DNA of 11,953 nucleotides from Caldisericota bacterium (lineage in GTDB: Bacteria > Caldisericota > Caldisericia > Cryosericales > Cryosericaceae), in NCBI GenBank assembly GCA_026390285.1, contig JAPLGH010000148.1, positions 1 to 11,953 of the forward strand. The letters are read 5' to 3'. This document shows, one piece after another, positions 5,947 to 11,953 of the stretch; within the stretch, counting starts at the first letter, position 1, and each line of letters starts with the position of its first letter. A program made the position numbers and the translations under genes. A model generated the notes under the pieces. That model made no database searches. It was not told the origin of the DNA and was given only the letters and a program-made list of their open reading frames with translations.

Positions 5947-8376
5947 ATGAGAATCAAGCTGTCTGCACTGCACGCCACGATCGATTTTGACTACACTCCC
6001 GAGGAGCTGGTCACAAAACTGGGCGACGTCGGTATTGAAATCGAATCGATGGAGACGACCAGCGTCACATTCAGGGATGTCTTCGTTGCACGGGTTGCGC
6101 ATGCTGCGCCCCACCCGACGCACCACAAGCTTCAGCTGGTAGACCTTGACCTCGGTCCACGTGGAACGATTAGTGTGTGCACTGCCGCCACCAACGTGCT
6201 CAAGGGGGACATCATCCCGGTAGTCATCCCAGGTGGCAGGACCGCCGATGGCATGGAAATCACGACGCGCACATTTGGCGCAGTAGAATCGTCCGGCATG
6301 CTCTGTTCCTGGAAGGAGCTGGGACTCGATGGTGACCTCCTGTCCTCCGAGGAGAAGGAAGGCATCCTGCATCTTGGGTCGGGAGCAGTTGTTGGAAGCC
6401 CCTTTGAGGAAGCATGGCCTGTCGGCGATACCGCCCTTGAGGTGAGCGTCACGCCCGACAGGGGCGACGCCCTGTCGGTGTTGGGATTGGCTCGATGGAT
6501 CGAAGTACTCAAGGCCAGAGAGGCAGACCAGCCGTTCGATATCGGCGACATCAAGCTGCCGCTGCCTTCAGTCCTTCCGCACGCCCGGAACGACGGAGAA
6601 TTGGTGGTGACCATCGAAGACCGGTCTCTGTGCAGTTCCTACATCGGTGTCCTCGTGCAGGACGTTGTGTCTGGCACATCGAGTCACGCCTTCCGGACTC
6701 AGCTGTACCAGTTGTGCATTCGCCCTGTCAGCAGAATTGTCGATATGACCAATCTCTGCCTGAAACAGTATGGACAGCCGACTCATGCATTTGACTACGA
6801 CCGTCTCCAGGAACATCGTATCATCGTACGGACATCCCTGCCCGGCGAGACCATTGTTACGTTGGACGGCGTGTTGCGCTTGCTCGAACCGGGCACGCTC
6901 GTCATAGCGGATGCCGCCGCCCCAGTGGCTGTCGCCGGTGTCATGGGAGGACTGGCATCCAGCGTGACGCCTGAGACGACTCGCGTCGTTTTTGAGATTG
7001 CGCACTTCGATCCGAGGGCAGTTGCGCGCTCGAGCAGGCACCTTGGCATCAAGACAGACGCTGGCTATCTCTACGAGCGAGGCACGGATCCAGGACTCAC
7101 TGTCAGCGCTGTCCCTTCAGTTCTGTCCGCACTCGTCCGCGAGCAGTGCCTGGGCTCCTATGTCTCACGTGTTGCTTCTGCTGGCATCCCTGTTCCCGTG
7201 CGGCCATCTCTGAGTCTCGACCTGAACCGGGTGAACGGGTATCTTGGTTCGAACCTTAGGACGGCAGACATTCAGCGACTCTTCGGCTATGAAGGAATCG
7301 CGTCGAGAGTCACGGGCACAACGTTATCCGTGACACCACCATCGTTCCGTGGCGACCTGACTTCCTGGCCGGAATATGTTGAAGAAATCGTCAGGATGGA
7401 GGGCTTTGACGAGTTCCCGTCGCATACGCCGAGCCTTGTTCTGCGCCGCGGTTCAGAGTCACCCCTCAAGACACTTGGCAAGCGACTGCGTCAGGCTCTC
7501 GTCGGGATCGGCCTCGTCGAATCACGCACGGTCAGCTTCGTGCACCAGGACATCGTGGCGGCGATGGGTTTGCCTCCGGCGCCACTGCTGCTCAACCCGC
7601 TCACCGTGGACTGGGACGCTCTGCGCCCCACAATGGTCGTTGGTCTGGCGGGAGCGGCGGTCCGGAACCTCTCGCGGGGCCGTGAGGGCTTCGCTTCCTT
7701 TGAAATAGGCAAGACGTTTAGCATTCGTGACCGGTCGTTTGACGAAGAGACGAGCCTTGGCATTCTTCTGACAGGCAAGTGGCAAGACACCAACTGGACG
7801 ACGCCCGCCGTCAGTTCCAGCATTTTTGTGTTGAAAGGCATCGTCGAGTCAATTCTACGCGATCTGCATGTATCTTTTGCCGTCGCGCCATTGGACGGCG
7901 CTCTCCTGGAACCTGGAGCAGGCGCCCTGGTCTCCTCGGAAACCACGTCCCTGGGGACGCTCGGCGTTTTGAGGCACGACGTCGGCACACTGCTCGGATT
8001 GGAACGAGACGCGTTCTACGCCGAGTTCTCTGTTGATGCGCTACTGAAGAGCGTGCCGGCCATCACTTTCAAAGAGTTTTCAAAGTTCCCGTCCATCCGG
8101 CGTGACATCGCTGTTCTTGTGGACAGCAGCATGACAGCCGGCGAACTGCAGGCGATCATCACTGAGAATAGTGGCCCTCTGCTCAAGGCAATAGTCGTGT
8201 TCGACAGTTTTCAGGGGGGCAGTCTGCCGGCAGGCAAGAAGAGCGTGGGCTTCTCGATGGAGTTCGCCTCACCCGACCGAACGCTGTTGGGTGAGGAAGT
8301 CGATGTCCTTGTCGGCTGCGTCGAGGTCGCCCTCGCAAGTCGTGTAGGGGGGATACTACGAAGAACCCGGTCATAG
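5947..8376 (+). CDS. pheT: Phenylalanyl-tRNA synthetase beta subunit
   Basis: The beta subunit binds tRNA-Phe and edits mischarged Tyr-tRNA-Phe. At 809 residues it has the full bacterial length and domain order. The EMAP-II-like tRNA-binding domain (about 39-150) includes VARVAHAAPHPTHHKLQLV. The B3/B4 editing domain (about 215-400) contains VDMTNLC and HAFDYDRLQ. The B5 domain (about 418-490) ends in PEYVEEIVRMEGFDEFP. The catalytic-like core (about 500-690) is followed by the ferredoxin-fold anticodon-binding domain (714-809), which opens with KFPSIRRDIAVLVD. The ATG lies 9 bases after the pheS stop; its GAGGTG ribosome-binding site overlaps that stop, so the two subunits are probably translationally coupled. 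The C-terminus ends where the family normally ends, which argues against a misread tail at the mutS2 junction. Confidence 0.97.
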   Translation: MRIKLSALHATIDFDYTPEELVTKLGDVGIEIESMETTSVTFRDVFVARVAHAAPHPTHHKLQLVDLDLGPRGTISVCTAATNVLKGDIIPVVIPGGRTADGMEITTRTFGAVESSGMLCSWKELGLDGDLLSSEEKEGILHLGSGAVVGSPFEEAWPVGDTALEVSVTPDRGDALSVLGLARWIEVLKAREADQPFDIGDIKLPLPSVLPHARNDGELVVTIEDRSLCSSYIGVLVQDVVSGTSSHAFRTQLYQLCIRPVSRIVDMTNLCLKQYGQPTHAFDYDRLQEHRIIVRTSLPGETIVTLDGVLRLLEPGTLVIADAAAPVAVAGVMGGLASSVTPETTRVVFEIAHFDPRAVARSSRHLGIKTDAGYLYERGTDPGLTVSAVPSVLSALVREQCLGSYVSRVASAGIPVPVRPSLSLDLNRVNGYLGSNLRTADIQRLFGYEGIASRVTGTTLSVTPPSFRGDLTSWPEYVEEIVRMEGFDEFPSHTPSLVLRRGSESPLKTLGKRLRQALVGIGLVESRTVSFVHQDIVAAMGLPPAPLLLNPLTVDWDALRPTMVVGLAGAAVRNLSRGREGFASFEIGKTFSIRDRSFDEETSLGILLTGKWQDTNWTTPAVSSSIFVLKGIVESILRDLHVSFAVAPLDGALLEPGAGALVSSETTSLGTLGVLRHDVGTLLGLERDAFYAEFSVDALLKSVPAITFKEFSKFPSIRRDIAVLVDSSMTAGELQAIITENSGPLLKAIVVFDSFQGGSLPAGKKSVGFSMEFASPDRTLLGEEVDVLVGCVEVALASRVGGILRRTRS

Positions 8377-8379
8377 AGG
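8375..8379 (+). promoter_or_regulatory. Possible ribosome-binding site for a non-ATG mutS2 start
   Basis: AGAGG overlaps the pheT stop codon and stands 11 bases before the in-frame ATT at 8391. Spacing is long but similar to the 10 bases seen for the lipoprotein gene. It is the only purine-rich site suitably placed near the expected MutS2 N-terminus. Confidence 0.35.
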
Positions 8380-8390
8380 CTCAGCAAGCG

Positions 8391-10745
8391 ATTCGCGAGT
8401 ACACGTACGGCAAGGTCGGCTTCGACCTTATCCAGGAAGCACTGGCATCACAGGCAGAGTCGGCGCTGGGAGCTGAAGAAGCACGTGCGCTCGGTCCGCT
8501 CGACAGCATTGACGCCATCAGGGCAGCCCAGACCGAGACGGATGAAGCGTCTTCCTACTTGGAGCGGTTCGGTGACCTTACCCTCAGCAACCTCCTCGAC
8601 GTGAGGGCCGAGCTCGACAAGGCCAAGGTCCGTCTGCAACTCTCCGGGCAGGAAGTGTGGAAGGTCTGCGTCGTGCTGAACGAGCTGTCACGCGTGCGAA
8701 AGGCGTTCGTGACGATCAAGGACCTCTATCCCTCGCTGTTCAGCATTTCCCAGGACGTCAAGCCGTTTTCGTCTCTCGCACAGGAGATAGAGCGATGCGT
8801 CAACCAGGATGGGGACGTTCTCGACGACGCGTCGATCAATATCGCAGCCATCCGTCGTGAGAAGATTGAACTGCAGAAGACCATCAACAAGGTGCTCCAG
8901 GACATCCTCGGGAGCGAAACCTATGGCCGTGCCGTTCAAGACCGCATCGTCACGATGCGGAACGACAGGTATGTGATCCCGGTCAAGCGGGAGTTCAAGG
9001 ATGCAATTCAGTCGGTTGTCCACGATCAGTCCGACAGTGGCATGACCCTGTTTGTCGAGCCCACACGCGTGATTGACCTCAACAATCGTCTGCAGATCCT
9101 GCAGTCTGATGAGAAGAAGGAGATATCGCGCATCCTTCTCTACCTGACAGACCTTATCGCAAAAGCCGCCCCAGACGTCGAGAAATCGCTGAACGTGGCG
9201 GGTCACCTCGACTTCAGCCTGGCCAAGGGACGTCTGGCAAGATTATGGAACGGCGTCAAGCCGGCAGTGAGCCCCAACCTGGAGACCAACCTGCGCAATG
9301 TCCGCAACCCATTGGTCGCAGAGTGCGTGCCAATCTCTCTCTCCATCGGCAAGGACTACTTCACGGTGGTCATCACGGGCCCAAACACGGGAGGCAAGAC
9401 CGTTACCCTGAAGACCTTGGGGCTTACTGTTCTCATCAGCAAGGCGGGGCTCTTCATCCCCGCGTCGGACGGATGCACGGTCGGCCTCTATGACGAGGTT
9501 TTTGTCGACATTGGCGATGAACAAAGCATCGAACAGAGTCTGTCGACATTCTCTGCGCATATGTCGAACATCGTCCGCATCCTCGGGCAGGCGACGCGGT
9601 ACTCGCTAGTCCTGCTCGATGAACTGGGCGTCGGTACTGATCCCGAGGAGGGTTCAGCCATCGCTACCGGCATCGTCGATTTCCTGTATCAGAAGCGAGT
9701 CACGACGGTCATTACGACGCACTACAGCAGCCTGAAACTCCTCGCGTACCGCTACGACCAGATACGAAACGCTTCCGTCGGATTCGACGTCGAAACGCTT
9801 CAGCCGACCTACGAGCTCATCCTTGGTTCCCCGGGCGAAAGTCATGCGTTCACCATCTGCGAGAGACTGGGACTGCCCGAAGCAGTGCTTACTCTTGCCC
9901 ACGACGAACTGAGCAACGAGCACAAGGCAACCACCGAGTTGATGAGCCGCATCGTGACCGATTCCCAGGAAATCAGTCACACCAAGGACAGCCTCAACGT
10001 GAACCAGCAGGAACTCGAGAAGCTTCGCGACGACTACGAGGCAAAACTTGCCTTGCTTGAGGCAAACGAGAGACAGGAGCTCAAAACAGCCCATGTTGAG
10101 GCTCAACGCATTGTCGACGATGTCAGCAGGCGCATGGACGACCTCATGAAGCAATATCAGGACAGCCTCAAGAACCAGCCGCAGGCCGCCCGCGACGCAA
10201 AGCGGGAGGTCGAGGCAACGCACGATGAACTTGTCCAGAGGGCGGAGCCCTATGAGGACAAGCCTCCGTTCACGCCCGTCGAAGAAATCTTGCCAGGTGA
10301 CCTGGTCATCATTACGTCGGTCAACAAGCAGGCCATCGTCATCGATGTCATGAAGGACAAGCGCAAGCTTGTTCTCCAGTCGGGTTCCATGCGTACGACG
10401 GTGCCTGAAGCACAGGTGCGCAAATTGACCGAACCAGAACTCAACTCCTATCAGAACCGCGCCATGCAGTACAGCGGAGCGCGCGAACCAACGCTGCCAT
10501 TCGTCCCCATGAAAATTGACCTGCATGGAAGTCGTGTCGACGAGGCACTCGAGAAACTCGACAAGTACATTGACGTTGCTTATCTGTCAGGCCTTTCATT
10601 CGTCTACATCTGCCATGGCAAGGGTGCCGGCATTCTGCGAAAACAGATCCATGAATTCCTCAAGACCCTGCCAAGTATTGATCACTTCAGCTTTTCGAGC
10701 CCCGAAGAGGGTGGCGATGGGGTGACAATTGCCTACTTCAAATAG
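8391..10745 (+). CDS. mutS2: MutS2 family ATPase/Smr protein (unusual start codon)
   Basis: MutS2 is a MutS-like ABC ATPase with a C-terminal Smr domain; in Bacillus it acts in rescue of collided ribosomes, and in some species it suppresses recombination. From ATT 8391 the product is 784 residues, close to the B. subtilis length of 785. The MutS-type lever/clamp region (about 1-300) includes VIPVKREF and HDQSDSGMTLFVEP. The ATPase domain has Walker A TGPNTGGKT (329-337), STFSAHMSNI, Walker B LLDELGVGTDP (D410, E411) and TTHYSSLKLLAY. A charged coiled coil (about 510-620) precedes a KOW-like segment (about 630-680). The Smr domain has DLHG (710-713) and HGKGAG (742-747) and ends GGDGVTIAYFK. 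No ATG, GTG or TTG is in frame between 8295 and 8558. A TTG at 8559 would remove 56 residues of conserved N-terminus, so the start is inferred, not proven. Third gene of the operon. Confidence 0.9.
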   Translation: MREYTYGKVGFDLIQEALASQAESALGAEEARALGPLDSIDAIRAAQTETDEASSYLERFGDLTLSNLLDVRAELDKAKVRLQLSGQEVWKVCVVLNELSRVRKAFVTIKDLYPSLFSISQDVKPFSSLAQEIERCVNQDGDVLDDASINIAAIRREKIELQKTINKVLQDILGSETYGRAVQDRIVTMRNDRYVIPVKREFKDAIQSVVHDQSDSGMTLFVEPTRVIDLNNRLQILQSDEKKEISRILLYLTDLIAKAAPDVEKSLNVAGHLDFSLAKGRLARLWNGVKPAVSPNLETNLRNVRNPLVAECVPISLSIGKDYFTVVITGPNTGGKTVTLKTLGLTVLISKAGLFIPASDGCTVGLYDEVFVDIGDEQSIEQSLSTFSAHMSNIVRILGQATRYSLVLLDELGVGTDPEEGSAIATGIVDFLYQKRVTTVITTHYSSLKLLAYRYDQIRNASVGFDVETLQPTYELILGSPGESHAFTICERLGLPEAVLTLAHDELSNEHKATTELMSRIVTDSQEISHTKDSLNVNQQELEKLRDDYEAKLALLEANERQELKTAHVEAQRIVDDVSRRMDDLMKQYQDSLKNQPQAARDAKREVEATHDELVQRAEPYEDKPPFTPVEEILPGDLVIITSVNKQAIVIDVMKDKRKLVLQSGSMRTTVPEAQVRKLTEPELNSYQNRAMQYSGAREPTLPFVPMKIDLHGSRVDEALEKLDKYIDVAYLSGLSFVYICHGKGAGILRKQIHEFLKTLPSIDHFSFSSPEEGGDGVTIAYFK

Positions 10746-10756
10746 AAAGGAACGAG

Positions 10757-11953
10757 TTGAAAAACGAACAGGAACTCGTCTTCTTCGACCTCGAAACAAC
10801 AGGCCTCGATCAGGCTTCCGATCAGATTATCGAGATTGGCGCCGTGAAGGTACGTGGAGGCAAGGAGGTGGGACGATTTGAGCAGTTCTGCCGCCTGAAG
10901 GAAGGGGCTCGTCTGCCCGAATTCATTTCTGCTCTCACAGGAATAACTCCTCTCGACCTTGAACCGGCAGAACCGGTAGACCAAGTTGTCGACGAGTTTC
11001 TGCAGTTTGCCAGCGGCAGTCCATTGCTGGCACACAACTCCAGCTTTGATGAGGGTTTCCTTCGCAGAGCACTGCACGGTCAACTCGCCAACCCCGTCTT
11101 TGACACGCTGGAACTTGCTCGCATCTTCTTCCCGGACCTGCAGAGTCATAGTCTGGTAGCACTGGTGGACTCCCTGGCAATCAAGAAGGAGGAAGCTCAC
11201 AGGGCTCTTGGAGATAGTCTCTCCCTGTTTCGCTTCTACCGGAAGCTGAAGGACAAGATAACACAATCCGCCCTCCCTGATGCCATTGTGCAACGTATCC
11301 AGTTTCTCTATCCAATTGTGGCAGACCTGGGTCTGCTGGACACCGGCGACACCAGAACGGTGATTCAGCCATGTGAGATGGCAGACCTCGAGGCCGTTCT
11401 GACGGACCTCGACCGTTCGCGCCTACCACACCTGAAGGCACTGAAGCAGGGCATCATCGGCGACATGTCATCTCCCGAGATGGCGTTGCTGGCTACCGGC
11501 CGCGATGTCCTCCTGCAATGTGAACCCCGGTCGCTTCGAGCGCGATACCTCGGGGATGTCCAGGCATCCACATCCCCCGTCGCCGTGTTGTTGCGTGCTC
11601 CTGCAGCTATCGAACCACTCCTGGAGGACGCCCTGCCTGGAGATGCGCGACCTCTCTGGATATCACAGGAGAGCCCCAACAACCTTGTCTGCCTTATGCT
11701 CCTCGATGGAGCGACCCGGAGCCCCACCATGCGTCGCGAGTTCGGCTTTGAGCTCTCTGCTCTCATCGTCTATGAATGGGAGACACGCTCGGTGTTCATC
11801 CCCGGCATGCCGCTGTTCCTGAAGAAGTCCCGGCTCATCAGCCATATATCGGCAGCCCACTGTCAGCTCGAACCGATCTGCCCGTTTCATGATGTCTGTC
11901 CCGTCCGGGAATCGCTGGCTCGTGCACGCACCGCCCACCTTCACGTAACCGAC
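10757..11953 (+). CDS. dinG: DinG-type exonuclease/helicase protein lacking Walker A (partial)
   Basis: Only the first 399 residues are present. Residues 1-165 form a DnaQ-type DEDDh 3'-5' exonuclease with all catalytic residues: D11 and E13 in FDLETTG, D98 in HNSSFD, H148 and D153 in HRALGDS. The remainder follows the XPD/DinG helicase order: a linker (about 165-235), the motif I region, a motif Ia-like stretch ending IEPLLEDALP (285-294), NNLVCL (308-313) and a cysteine cluster CPFHDVC (375-381). C312, C369, C375 and C381 fit the four Fe-S cysteines of DinG/XPD proteins. At the P-loop position, VLLQCEPRSLRARYL (251-265) replaces the expected GTGTGKT, so ATP hydrolysis by the usual mechanism is doubtful. 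The TTG start follows AAAGGA by 5 bases. It lies 11 bases after mutS2 and should be co-transcribed. In bacilli and clostridia this fusion is normal; S. aureus DinG is known to be a nuclease without helicase activity. Confidence 0.85.
   Translation, partial: MKNEQELVFFDLETTGLDQASDQIIEIGAVKVRGGKEVGRFEQFCRLKEGARLPEFISALTGITPLDLEPAEPVDQVVDEFLQFASGSPLLAHNSSFDEGFLRRALHGQLANPVFDTLELARIFFPDLQSHSLVALVDSLAIKKEEAHRALGDSLSLFRFYRKLKDKITQSALPDAIVQRIQFLYPIVADLGLLDTGDTRTVIQPCEMADLEAVLTDLDRSRLPHLKALKQGIIGDMSSPEMALLATGRDVLLQCEPRSLRARYLGDVQASTSPVAVLLRAPAAIEPLLEDALPGDARPLWISQESPNNLVCLMLLDGATRSPTMRREFGFELSALIVYEWETRSVFIPGMPLFLKKSRLISHISAAHCQLEPICPFHDVCPVRESLARARTAHLHVTD

Noticed and set aside
5770..6372. 200-codon open frame on the minus strand
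   Set aside because: Spans the pheS-pheT junction on the opposite strand; no family features and no ribosome-binding site.
9654..10526. 290-codon open frame on the minus strand
   Set aside because: Antisense to mutS2, whose ATPase, coiled-coil and Smr domains are unmistakable.

Overview
The window is bacterial chromosome carrying core metabolic and housekeeping genes. There are eight protein-coding genes packed with short gaps, good Shine-Dalgarno sites and sigma-70-like promoters. By eye most genes are near 58-60% GC. I see no tRNA or rRNA gene, insertion sequence, phage gene or CRISPR array. The genes do not fix the phylum. A DnaQ-type exonuclease fused to a DinG helicase, MutS2 next to pheST and ROK-family sugar genes would fit a Firmicutes-like or deep-branching anaerobic or thermophile-related lineage, but that is only a guess.

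Layout. Positions 1-762 (minus) hold the N-terminal 254 codons of a family 5 ABC-transporter substrate-binding lipoprotein. Its gene is visibly more A/T-rich than the rest, and its upstream region (763-993) is full of short repeats. Divergent from it, pgi (glucose-6-phosphate isomerase, 994-2343, plus) converges on a ROK-family sugar kinase, probably glucokinase (2411-3391, minus). Upstream of the kinase, on the same strand, is a ROK-family (NagC/XylR/Mlc-like) repressor (3503-4705, minus). Kinase and isomerase would perform the first two steps of glucose catabolism, and the repressor is the obvious candidate regulator. The kinase has its own near-consensus promoter, with an imperfect inverted repeat over the -10.

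From 4933 to the end, on the plus strand, lies an apparent operon: pheS, pheT (both subunits of phenylalanyl-tRNA synthetase), mutS2, and a DinG-type exonuclease/helicase protein cut off by the window end. The first three junctions are 9, about 14 and 11 bases. The operon seems to start from a promoter at 4862-4889, back to back with the repressor promoter, which leaves no room for a T-box leader.

I do not see a wholly new system. The points most worth checking are: (1) the DinG-type protein keeps all five exonuclease residues and four candidate Fe-S cysteines but has no Walker A motif where the helicase P-loop should be; (2) mutS2 has no ATG, GTG or TTG in frame ahead of its conserved N-terminus, so it may start at ATT (8391) or by another unusual route; (3) three promoters share a TTG-type -35, a 16-base spacer and TACAAT; (4) repeat arrays lie in the region upstream of the lipoprotein gene.
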